Origin: JAAYYM01 sp964483155
GTDB lineage: Bacteria > Bacillota > Clostridia > Lachnospirales > Lachnospiraceae
Reading direction: 5' to 3'
DNA length: 10,205 nt
NCBI GenBank assembly: GCA_964483155.1
Contig: CAZAAC010000073.1
Coordinates: forward strand, 1 to 10,205
Shown here: positions 1 through 6,188 of the stretch, in pieces
How positions within the stretch are numbered: position 1 is the first letter of the stretch
How the letters are laid out: every line of letters begins with the position of its first letter
The notes under the pieces: generated by a model
Databases searched by the model: none
Told to the model about the DNA's origin: nothing
What the model saw: the letters and a program-made list of their open reading frames with translations, nothing else
Made by a program: the position numbers and the translations under genes

Positions 1-132
1 GAAAAAAAGCATGTAAGAGGGAAAGAAATAACAATTTCTACACCTGATAGTACAACAAAGGTTATGGTTATCCCAACGAATGAGGAGCTTGCAATCGCCA
101 GAGAGACATTTGCATTAGTGCATTTGCATTAG
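1..132 (+). CDS. ackA: Acetate kinase, C-terminal end (partial, 5' end outside window)
   Basis: Only the last 43 codons and the TAG stop (130-132) are in the window. The reading frame from base 1 gives a tail containing STPDSTTKVMVIPTNEELAI followed by ARETFALVHLH. The pattern of a strand reading KVMVIPTNEEL, then an IAR-type helix at the extreme C-terminus, is characteristic of bacterial acetate kinases, which interconvert acetate plus ATP with acetyl phosphate plus ADP in the cytoplasm. The catalytic part lies upstream and cannot be inspected. Acetate kinase next to rpmF is a common clostridial arrangement and supports the call. The last residues (VHLH) look abnormal: they are produced by a 14-bp tandem duplication (107-134). 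With one copy removed the frame would end ALVQKK and stop at 144-146. The altered tail lies beyond the conserved core, so the enzyme is probably still functional; that is inference. No terminator is visible between this gene and rpmF. Confidence 0.85.
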   Translation, partial: EKKHVRGKEITISTPDSTTKVMVIPTNEELAIARETFALVHLH

Positions 133-136
133 TGCA
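107..136. repeat. Perfect 14-bp tandem duplication at the acetate kinase stop codon
   Basis: The unit CATTTGCATTAGTG occurs at 107-120 and again at 121-134, followed by a further CA (135-136), so the period-14 tract is 30 bp long without mismatch. Fourteen is not a multiple of three, so the second copy shifts the frame and supplies the TAG stop at 130-132. It looks like a replication-slippage duplication. A sequencing or assembly artefact cannot be excluded from the sequence alone. Confidence 0.9.
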
Positions 137-147
137 GAAAAAATAGG

Positions 148-176
148 TTGACAAGTGGTTTGGCAATATGTATAAT
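148..176 (+). promoter_or_regulatory. Consensus sigma-A promoter upstream of rpmF
   Basis: TTGACA at 148-153 and TATAAT at 171-176 are separated by exactly 17 bp, matching the housekeeping sigma factor consensus at all twelve positions with optimal spacing. The expected transcription start is near 183, giving a leader of roughly 40 nt before the rpmF ATG at 226. The promoter begins only 15 bp after the acetate kinase stop, so rpmF can be transcribed independently of ackA. Such strength fits a ribosomal protein gene. The start site is predicted, not measured. Confidence 0.85.
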
Positions 177-212
177 TGTTTGAGTATGAAACGAATTTGA
201 ATTGACAATGAC

Positions 213-218
213 AGGAGG
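213..218 (+). promoter_or_regulatory. Ribosome binding site of rpmF
   Basis: AGGAGG is a full Shine-Dalgarno core 7 nt before the ATG at 226. It decides the start: an in-frame TTG at 202 lies upstream of this site and would put the Shine-Dalgarno inside the coding region, so it is not used. Confidence 0.85.
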
Positions 219-225
219 TGTAATA

Positions 226-405
226 ATGTCTATTTGTCCTAAGAATAAATCTTCTAAAGGAAGAAGAGATAAAAGAAGAGCAAACTGGAAAATGAGCGCT
301 CCAGCATTAGTGAAATGCAGCAAATGTGGTGCACTTATGGTACCTCATAGAGTATGTAAAGCTTGCGGTTCTTATAATAAGAAGGAAATCATTCCTCAGG
401 ATTAG
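226..405 (+). CDS. rpmF: 50S ribosomal protein L32, zinc-binding form
   Basis: The 59-residue product starts MSICPKNKSSKGRRDKRRAN and carries the basic L32 signature (SSKGRRDKRRANWKMSAPALV), followed by two CxxC pairs, CSKC and CKAC, with the typical PHRVCKACG segment between and around them. L32 is a component of the large ribosomal subunit. The four cysteines form the zinc-ribbon of the so-called C+ form; zinc binding is inferred from the family. The length is normal for L32. The ATG at 226 is chosen because of the AGGAGG 7 nt upstream. The gene has its own consensus promoter and is followed within 10 nt by a rho-independent terminator, so it may be made largely as a monocistronic message with partial read-through into plsX. 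A DUF177/YceD gene, often found immediately upstream of rpmF, is absent here. The identification is very secure. Confidence 0.97.
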   Translation: MSICPKNKSSKGRRDKRRANWKMSAPALVKCSKCGALMVPHRVCKACGSYNKKEIIPQD

Positions 406-411
406 TCCTAT

Positions 412-439
412 AAAAAGACTCAAATAAGAGTCTTTTTTT
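412..439 (+). terminator. Rho-independent terminator after rpmF
   Basis: AAAAAGACTC (412-421) pairs with GAGTCTTTTT (428-437) around a 6-nt AAATAA loop, and the T run continues to 439. The stable core is the five base pairs GACTC/GAGTC; the remainder is A-T pairing that doubles as the U tract. With an A run on one side and a T run on the other it could work in both directions. Because the stem is short, termination may be partial, allowing some read-through into plsX. Confidence 0.75.
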
Positions 440-465
440 ATTGCAATTTTTAAATAAAAAAGTGA

Positions 466-494
466 TTGATTTTTACTATGATGTCTTGTATAGT
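466..494 (+). promoter_or_regulatory. Probable sigma-A promoter for plsX-acpP
   Basis: TTGATT at 466-471 and TATAGT at 489-494 are separated by 17 bp, giving ten of twelve consensus positions with ideal spacing. It lies just downstream of the rpmF terminator and about 55 bp before plsX, where a new promoter would be expected. The predicted transcription start is near 501. It overlaps an inverted repeat (473-496), which could make it a regulated promoter. Confidence 0.6.
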
Positions 495-496
495 AA
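473..496. repeat. Inverted repeat overlapping the plsX promoter (possible operator)
   Basis: TTACTAT (473-479) and ATAGTAA (490-496) are perfect 7-bp inverted arms around a 10-bp spacer. The left arm lies just after the -35 hexamer and the right arm covers the -10 hexamer, a placement suited to a repressor. It does not match the FapR or FabT operators of fatty-acid regulation as I know them, so no regulator is proposed. AT-rich arms of this size can occur by chance. Confidence 0.35.
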
Positions 497-548
497 GTTA
501 TAGAGTGCAGTAATGGGCATTTATATCGTACTGGAAGGAAGATAATGA

Positions 549-1562
549 ATGCAGGTTAAGGTAAACGTAGCCGTGGATGCTATGGGTGGCGATAATGCGC
601 CAGAGGAGATTGTGAAAGGTGCAGTGAGCGCAGTAAATTCAAGAGAAGATATTGCGGTTCATCTTCTTGGAAAGCAATCTGCGATAGAAGTGGAGCTTTG
701 TAAATATGATTATCCGGCTGACAGAATTCATGTTATTAATGCGGATGAAATCATTCAAACGTCTGAACCACCAGTCATGGCTATTAGGAAAAAGAAAAAT
801 TCATCAATTGTAAAGGGAATGAACTTAGTGAAGGATGGCATTTGTGATGCATTTGTTTCCGCAGGAAGTTCAGGCGCAATTCTGGTCGGAGGGCAGTTTA
901 TTGTCGGACGAATCAAAGGAGTCGAGAGGCCGCCACTAGCACCTCTTATCCCAACAGAGAAAGGTGTTTCACTACTTGTGGATTGTGGAGCAAATGTTGA
1001 TGCAAGAGCGTCTCATTTAGTCCAATTTGCAAAGATGGGTTCCATTTATATGGAGAATATCCTTAAAGTAAAGAATCCGCGAGTTGCAATTGTTAATATT
1101 GGTGCAGAGGAAGACAAAGGAAATATGCTTGTAAAAGAGACTTTTCCTTTACTAAAGAGTAGTCCTGATATTAATTTTATTGGAAGTATTGAAGCACGAG
1201 ATATTCCGAGAGGGTTTGCAGATGTCATTGTATGTGAGGCTTTTGTAGGAAATGTAATCTTGAAAATGTACGAAGGTGTTGGGAGTGCTTTGATTAGTAA
1301 AATCAAAGAAGGCATGAGATCTTCCCTGCGGAGTAAGTTAGGGGCGTTACTTGTAAAACCTGCACTGAAACAGACTCTTAAGAAATTTGATGCTTCTGAG
1401 TATGGTGGCGCACCATTATTAGGTCTTAATGGACTTGTAGTGAAAGCCCATGGGAGTTCAAGAGAAAAAGAGATTATGAATTCGATTATTCAATGTGTTA
1501 CATTTAAAGAACAGAATATTAGTAAGAAAATAAATGAAAAAATTAATATTATGAAAGATTAA
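549..1562 (+). CDS. plsX: Phosphate acyltransferase PlsX
   Basis: PlsX converts acyl-ACP and inorganic phosphate into acyl-phosphate, the acyl donor for PlsY in the first step of phospholipid synthesis. It works as a peripheral protein on the cytoplasmic face of the membrane. The 337-residue product has the normal family length. It shows the N-terminal AVDAMGGDNAPEEIVKGA motif (about residues 8-25), the SAGSSGAILVGG segment near residues 104-115, a central LVDCGANVD loop, EAFVGNVILKMYEG around residue 230, and the C-terminal YGGAPLLGLNGLVVKAHGSS block, all typical of PlsX. The start at 549 has AAGGAAG (535-541) 7 nt upstream. An overlapping ATG at 545 is out of frame and stops after four codons. 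The acyl carrier protein gene follows after 15 nt, so substrate carrier and enzyme are probably made from one message driven by the promoter at 466-494. Confidence 0.96.
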   Translation: MQVKVNVAVDAMGGDNAPEEIVKGAVSAVNSREDIAVHLLGKQSAIEVELCKYDYPADRIHVINADEIIQTSEPPVMAIRKKKNSSIVKGMNLVKDGICDAFVSAGSSGAILVGGQFIVGRIKGVERPPLAPLIPTEKGVSLLVDCGANVDARASHLVQFAKMGSIYMENILKVKNPRVAIVNIGAEEDKGNMLVKETFPLLKSSPDINFIGSIEARDIPRGFADVIVCEAFVGNVILKMYEGVGSALISKIKEGMRSSLRSKLGALLVKPALKQTLKKFDASEYGGAPLLGLNGLVVKAHGSSREKEIMNSIIQCVTFKEQNISKKINEKINIMKD

Positions 1563-1577
1563 AGGAAGGGCTAGACA

Positions 1578-1808
1578 ATGGAATTTGAAAAATTAAAAAA
1601 AATTATTGCGGAAGTACTGAATGTTGATGCAGAAGAGATTACGATGGGAACGACTTTCAGTGACGATTTGGGAGCTGACTCATTAGATATTTTCCAAATT
1701 ATTATGGGTATTGAAGAAGCTTTTGATATTGAGATTGCAACTGAAGATGCGGAAAAGATTATTTCAGTTGGTGATGCGGTAGAACAGATTAAGAACGCAT
1801 TAAATTAG
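1578..1808 (+). CDS. acpP: Acyl carrier protein
   Basis: The 76-residue acidic protein is of standard acyl carrier protein length. It contains the phosphopantetheine attachment motif DLGADSLD, with Ser35 as the predicted site modified by holo-ACP synthase. It carries growing acyl chains in cytoplasmic type II fatty acid synthesis and delivers acyl-ACP to PlsX, encoded just upstream. Helix II after the serine reads IFQIIMGIEEAFDIEI rather than the enterobacterial form VELVMALEEEFDTEI, but the acidic recognition face is kept. The start is supported by a strong AAGGAAGGG site at 1562-1570, which overlaps the plsX stop and gives the high translation expected for an abundant protein. A palindromic terminator follows the stop. 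A carrier protein for a secondary pathway is unlikely given the conserved plsX-acpP-rnc context. Confidence 0.95.
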   Translation: MEFEKLKKIIAEVLNVDAEEITMGTTFSDDLGADSLDIFQIIMGIEEAFDIEIATEDAEKIISVGDAVEQIKNALN

Positions 1809-1824
1809 GATTGTTTAGGAATCG

Positions 1825-1848
1825 AGAGCCCTATGCATAGGGCTTTTT
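1825..1848 (+). terminator. Palindromic intrinsic terminator between acpP and rnc
   Basis: Bases 1827-1844 form a perfect 18-bp palindrome (AGCCCTA, TGCA, TAGGGCT), which folds as a 7-bp stem with a 4-nt loop. Additional weak pairs extend it outwards, and a run of five T (1844-1848) follows. The stem is GC-rich against an AT-rich background and sits 18 nt after the acpP stop. The T tract is short, so termination is likely incomplete, which would set a lower level for rnc-smc-ftsY than for plsX-acpP. That effect is inferred. Confidence 0.7.
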
Positions 1849-1890
1849 CGATGTTATGCCATAATTATTATGATTGAAACCATACATGAT

Positions 1891-1895
1891 AGGGA
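1891..1895 (+). promoter_or_regulatory. Ribosome binding site deciding the rnc start
   Basis: AGGGA lies 7 nt before the ATG at 1903. The longest possible reading frame begins at an ATG at 1870 instead, but nothing resembling a Shine-Dalgarno precedes that codon (the sequence there is ATGCCATAATTATT), so 1903 is preferred. A third in-frame ATG at 1924 has only GCGGGA very close by. Confidence 0.6.
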
Positions 1896-1902
1896 AGAAA
1901 AG

Positions 1903-2610
1903 ATGAATAAGTTGGCGGGAATTATGGAATTAGAAAAGAAAATCGGATATATTTTTCATAATCAAGAACTGTTAATACAAGCGTTAACACACAGTTCTTT
2001 TTCAAATGAAGACAAGGGAAATCTAACCGATGACTATGAACGATTGGAATTTTTAGGAGATGCAGTGCTGGAACTTGCAGTCAGCGAGCATCTTTTTATG
2101 ACGAAGCCCGATATGTATGAAGGCGATATGACAAAGACCAGAGCAAGCATAGTATGTGAATTCACACTGGCAGTATGTGCGAGAAATATTATGCTGGATA
2201 AGTATATTCTTTTGGGTAAGGGAGAAGAACTTACTGGTGGAAGAAACAGAGATTCTATTATTTCAGATGTGTTTGAGGCACTGATTGGAGCCATATATAT
2301 TGATGGCGGATTTGATGCAGCGAAAGAATTTGTCAGGAAATATGTGCTTGAAGATATTGAAGATAAAATTTTATTTTATGATAGTAAGACTATCTTGCAA
2401 GAGTTTGCACAAGAGTCAGGAAAGAAGTTAGAATATAAAGTGGTGGGAGAAAGTGGACCATCACACGACAAAGTTTATTATGCGCAGGCAATTATTGACG
2501 GGAAGATTGTTGGCAATGGCGAGGGAAAGATGAAAAAGAGAGCAGAGCAGCAGGCAGCATATGATGCGCTTATGATATTAAAAGAGAAGCAGGGAAAAGT
2601 ATGTATTTAA
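1903..2610 (+). CDS. rnc: Ribonuclease III
   Basis: RNase III is a Mg-dependent dimeric endonuclease that cuts double-stranded RNA, chiefly ribosomal RNA precursors and some mRNAs and antisense duplexes. From the ATG at 1903 the protein has 235 residues, the usual length. The nuclease domain carries the signature ERLEFLGDAVLE (residues 46-57), with E49 and D53 as predicted metal ligands, and the second acidic pair D122 and E125 in DVFEALIGAIYIDGG. The double-stranded RNA-binding domain follows at about residues 160-228, from DSKTILQEF to the KRAEQQAAYDAL helix. A start at 1870 would add 11 residues without a ribosome binding site. The gene follows the acpP terminator, and I see no convincing separate promoter, so expression probably depends on read-through. 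Its last 10 bp overlap the start of smc, indicating translational coupling. Confidence 0.95.
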   Translation: MNKLAGIMELEKKIGYIFHNQELLIQALTHSSFSNEDKGNLTDDYERLEFLGDAVLELAVSEHLFMTKPDMYEGDMTKTRASIVCEFTLAVCARNIMLDKYILLGKGEELTGGRNRDSIISDVFEALIGAIYIDGGFDAAKEFVRKYVLEDIEDKILFYDSKTILQEFAQESGKKLEYKVVGESGPSHDKVYYAQAIIDGKIVGNGEGKMKKRAEQQAAYDALMILKEKQGKVCI

Positions 2611-5600
2611 AAAGTATTGAGGTGCATGGGTTTAAGTCCTTTGCTAACAAAATCACATTTAAGTTTCACAATGGTATCACGGCCATCGTTGGACCTAATG
2701 GTAGCGGCAAGAGTAATGTAGCTGATGCCGTACGTTGGGTGCTCGGCGAACAACGCGTCAAACAATTGCGTGGTGCAAGTATGCAGGATGTTATTTTTTC
2801 TGGAACTGAAACCAGAAAGCCAATGGGATATGCATATGTTGCAATTACGCTAGATAATTTTGACCATGCACTTTCTATTGATTATAATGAAGTGACAATA
2901 TCAAGACGTGTATATCGTTCTGGAGAGAGTGAATACCTGATTAATGGTACAATCTGTAGACTTAAAGATGTATATGAGATGTTTTATGATACAGGGATTG
3001 GAAAAGATGGGTATTCTATTATCGGACAGGGGCAGATTGATAAAATATTATCAGGGAAACCAGAAGAACGACGTGAACTTTTTGACGAAGCAGCAGGCAT
3101 TGTGAAATTTAAAAGAAGAAAAGATACTGCAGTCAAGAAATTGGAAGAAGAAAAAAATAACCTAACGCGTGTCAAAGACATACTATCTGAGCTTGAAAAA
3201 CAGGTAGAGCCACTTGAAAAACAATCAGAAATAGCAAAAGAATATCTTAGAAAAAAGGGAGAGCTAAAGACCCTTGATGTGAACATGTTTTTATTAGAAG
3301 AAGAGCGTATTAAGAATCAGCTCGCCAGTGTTGATGAAAAATTGAAAATAGTTAATTTTGACTTGAAAGATGCACAGGCAAAGTATGAAAATACAAGAAA
3401 TGAGTACGAAGAAATAGAAGTAAAGATAGAAACGCTTGATAAGATTATTGAAGAAAAAAGAAATCTGTTATCAGATACAAGCATATTAAAGGGAAAGTTA
3501 GAAGGCGAAATTAGTGTTTTAAAAGAACAGATACATTTTGCTGAGACAAACAAAGAGAATCTAGATATTCGTGTCGAGTCTATTAAAACAGATATGGATA
3601 AACGCGAAAAAGAACATAGTAAGATAGTTGAAGATAAAAAAGCACTGGATGAGCAGCTTGCAAAACTCGAAAAAAGCAGAGATGATGCAAGAGGCTCTTT
3701 AGGTATTGTGCAAGGCAAAATAGCAGAGTTGAATACTACTATTGAAAATGGAAAAAATGAGATTATTCAAATTTTAAATGAGCGCGCCGGCATAAAAGCC
3801 AAAATGGGGCGCTATGATTTAATGATTGAGCAGATTAATATAAGAAAAGCAGAGTTACAATCCAGATTATTGCGTGCGAAGAGCGATGAAGTGGAACAGG
3901 AAACGACTATTAAGCAATTATATGATTCCTTAAATCAAATTAGTGTTGATATATTGAAATCAAACAATGAATTGGAAGCATTTCATGAGAAACTTGCGCA
4001 GACAAAAGATGAGTTAATACATAAAGATAAGGAACTCGGAGAGGCGCAGGTTATATTTCATAATGAAAAGTCAAAGCTGGATGCCTTAAAAAATATGTTA
4101 GAACGTTATGATGGATATGGTAGTAGCATTCGACGTGTTATGGAGCAGAAGGATGTGACTGAAGGTATTATTGGTGTTGTTGCAGATATTATGGAAGTTG
4201 ATAAAGAATATGAAACGGCAATCGAGACAGCCCTTGGCGGAAATATTCAAAACATTGTTACTGCGGATGAAACAGTTGCAAAGGCTATGATCACTTATTT
4301 AAAAACAAATAAGATGGGACGTGCTACTTTTCTGCCACTTACAAGTATCAAGGACAGAGGCGAGTTTACGAAACCGGAAGTACTTAAAGAGAAAGGTGTT
4401 ATTAGTATAGCATCAGAGTTGGTTAAGACAGATAAGAAGTACAAGGATGTGGTTGGGCAATTACTTGGTGCGATTATTGTAGTTGACAATATTGACCATG
4501 CTCTTTTAATTGCAAAAAAATATAAGTATCTTCTTCGTATTGTAACAAAGGATGGGGAATATCTTACGCCAGGTGGAGCCATGGCTGGTGGTGCCTTTAA
4601 GAATAACAGCAATCTGCTTGGCAGAAAGCGCGAGAATGAGGAGCTTGAGAAAAAAGTTGCGGAATATCAGGCGATTATTGACAAGATGATGATTGATATT
4701 GAAAAAACCAAAGAAGCTAGAAATAAATTGCGTAATGATATTGAGGAATTAAAAAATTGTCAACAGGAAAGGTATATTGCACAAAATACTGCACAGATCA
4801 GTGTGAATCAGGCACTTGAAAAAAAAGAAGAAGCACAACGTGGATATATTGCGCTTGAAAAGGAAAATATAGAGATTGATGGTCAGATTGCAGACATCAG
4901 GAATAGCAAGGATTCTATTCAAGAGGAGTTAGGAACATCTGAAGAACGAGAAAAGGAATTGGAACAACAAATACAGGAAGCTGGAAAGGCTCTTAATATT
5001 CAGCGGAACGATGAGAACGATGAAGTTTTAAAGGTAAGTGAGTTAGAACTTGAAGTTGCCAATTTAAAACAAAAGCAAGAATTTGCACTACAAAATAGTG
5101 AGCGTATTCATGATGAAATAAAACATCTTACTGAAGAAATCACACAAATTAATATAAAAATCAGTGAGGCTGATGAGGATATAAAGAGTAAACAGAATAG
5201 TATTTCAGAAATTGAAAAGACAATTATGTCCAGTGTATTAGCTACTGATGAAAGTGAAATTGGATTAAAGAAAGCAATCGAGGATAAGGATGCATTAAAT
5301 GGAAAGCAGAAAAATTTCTTTAAATCAAGAGAAGACTTATCTGAACGCATCAATAACTTGGACAAAGAAGTGTATCGTCTGACAGGACAGAAAGAAAAGC
5401 TGGAGGAATCGAGTGAGTCACAGATTAATTATATGTGGGATGAGTATGAAATCACTTTTTCTGCCGCTGTAGAAATGAGAAATCAGGAACTGACTGAGCT
5501 TTCCTCAATTAAAAGAGAGATTCTTTCCTTGAAGGATCAGATTCGAAAACTGGGTGATGTAAATGTCAATGCCATAGAGGATTATAAAAAACTTATGGAG

Positions 5601-6161
5601 CGTTATAGCTTTTTAAAGACGCAGCATGATGACCTGGTAGAAGCAGAGACTACTTTGTTAGGGATAATAGAGGAACTGGATATTGCAATGAGACAACAAT
5701 TCCAGGAGAAATTTGTGCAGATTGGAAAAGAATATGATAAAGTGTTCAAAGAGTTATTTGGTGGTGGAAAAGGAACGCTTGAGCTGATTGAAGATGAAGA
5801 TATTTTAGAAGCTGGTATTCGTATTATAGCGCAGCCACCTGGTAAAAAGCTACAGAATATGATGCAGTTATCGGGTGGTGAGAAATCACTGACGGCCATT
5901 GCATTGTTGTTTGCAATACAGAATTTGAAGCCATCTCCATTCTGTCTGCTTGATGAAATTGAAGCTGCACTGGATGAGACGAATGTAACTCGTTTTGCAA
6001 ATTACTTACATAAATTGACAAAGCATACACAATTTATCGTTATCACGCACCGCAGGGGTACAATGGAAAAAGCAGATCGTTTATATGGTATTACAATGCA
6101 GGAAAAGGGAGTATCAGCACTTGTGTCTGTCAACTTAATTGATAAAGATCTAGAAGATTAA
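2601..6161 (+). CDS. smc: Chromosome segregation protein SMC
   Basis: SMC is the ATPase core of the bacterial condensin complex (with ScpA and ScpB), which organises and segregates the chromosome. The 1186-residue protein has the full family architecture. The N-terminal head has the Walker A GPNGSGKS (31-38, Lys37), followed by RWVLGEQRVKQLRG and a QGQIDKIL Q-loop near residue 145. A long coiled coil runs to about residue 500. The hinge spans about 503-672, from GYGSSIRRVMEQ to GGAMAGGAFKNNSNLLG. The returning coil runs to about 1010. The C-terminal head has the signature LSGGEKS (1090-1096) and Walker B CLLDEIEAALDE (Asp1118, catalytic Glu1119), then the ITHRRGTME segment. No frameshift or truncation is visible. 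The ATG at 2601 has AGGGA (2591-2595) inside rnc and overlaps the rnc stop by 10 bp. Its order before ftsY is conserved in Firmicutes. scpA and scpB are not in the window. Confidence 0.97.
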   Translation: MYLKSIEVHGFKSFANKITFKFHNGITAIVGPNGSGKSNVADAVRWVLGEQRVKQLRGASMQDVIFSGTETRKPMGYAYVAITLDNFDHALSIDYNEVTISRRVYRSGESEYLINGTICRLKDVYEMFYDTGIGKDGYSIIGQGQIDKILSGKPEERRELFDEAAGIVKFKRRKDTAVKKLEEEKNNLTRVKDILSELEKQVEPLEKQSEIAKEYLRKKGELKTLDVNMFLLEEERIKNQLASVDEKLKIVNFDLKDAQAKYENTRNEYEEIEVKIETLDKIIEEKRNLLSDTSILKGKLEGEISVLKEQIHFAETNKENLDIRVESIKTDMDKREKEHSKIVEDKKALDEQLAKLEKSRDDARGSLGIVQGKIAELNTTIENGKNEIIQILNERAGIKAKMGRYDLMIEQINIRKAELQSRLLRAKSDEVEQETTIKQLYDSLNQISVDILKSNNELEAFHEKLAQTKDELIHKDKELGEAQVIFHNEKSKLDALKNMLERYDGYGSSIRRVMEQKDVTEGIIGVVADIMEVDKEYETAIETALGGNIQNIVTADETVAKAMITYLKTNKMGRATFLPLTSIKDRGEFTKPEVLKEKGVISIASELVKTDKKYKDVVGQLLGAIIVVDNIDHALLIAKKYKYLLRIVTKDGEYLTPGGAMAGGAFKNNSNLLGRKRENEELEKKVAEYQAIIDKMMIDIEKTKEARNKLRNDIEELKNCQQERYIAQNTAQISVNQALEKKEEAQRGYIALEKENIEIDGQIADIRNSKDSIQEELGTSEEREKELEQQIQEAGKALNIQRNDENDEVLKVSELELEVANLKQKQEFALQNSERIHDEIKHLTEEITQINIKISEADEDIKSKQNSISEIEKTIMSSVLATDESEIGLKKAIEDKDALNGKQKNFFKSREDLSERINNLDKEVYRLTGQKEKLEESSESQINYMWDEYEITFSAAVEMRNQELTELSSIKREILSLKDQIRKLGDVNVNAIEDYKKLMERYSFLKTQHDDLVEAETTLLGIIEELDIAMRQQFQEKFVQIGKEYDKVFKELFGGGKGTLELIEDEDILEAGIRIIAQPPGKKLQNMMQLSGGEKSLTAIALLFAIQNLKPSPFCLLDEIEAALDETNVTRFANYLHKLTKHTQFIVITHRRGTMEKADRLYGITMQEKGVSALVSVNLIDKDLED

Positions 6162-6188
6162 TATAAGTATGTAGGAAAGAGTTTATAT

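Noticed and set aside
202..225. TTG start giving rpmF eight extra residues
   Set aside because: The AGGAGG at 213-218 would lie inside the coding sequence. The ATG at 226 has ideal spacing and gives the normal L32 N-terminus.
129..323. A 64-codon - strand frame across the ackA-rpmF junction
   Set aside because: It is antisense to rpmF and the consensus promoter, and its protein has no recognisable family. It is best explained as a shadow.
545..559. Micro-ORF ATG AAT GCA GGT TAA overlapping the plsX start in another frame
   Set aside because: The ribosome binding site is only 3 nt from this ATG but 7 nt from the plsX ATG at 549. A four-codon frame can arise by chance and shows no leader-peptide pattern.
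1870..1902. Upstream ATG extending rnc by 11 residues
   Set aside because: It has no Shine-Dalgarno, the added residues are not part of known RNase III, and the ATG at 1903 has AGGGA at good spacing.
2984..3718. Long open frames on the - strand opposite smc (100 and 133 codons), with others opposite plsX, rnc, ftsY and ilvA
   Set aside because: They lie wholly inside well-identified genes, have Ser/Phe/Leu-rich shadow compositions from Lys/Glu-rich coding strands, and show no recognisable domain.
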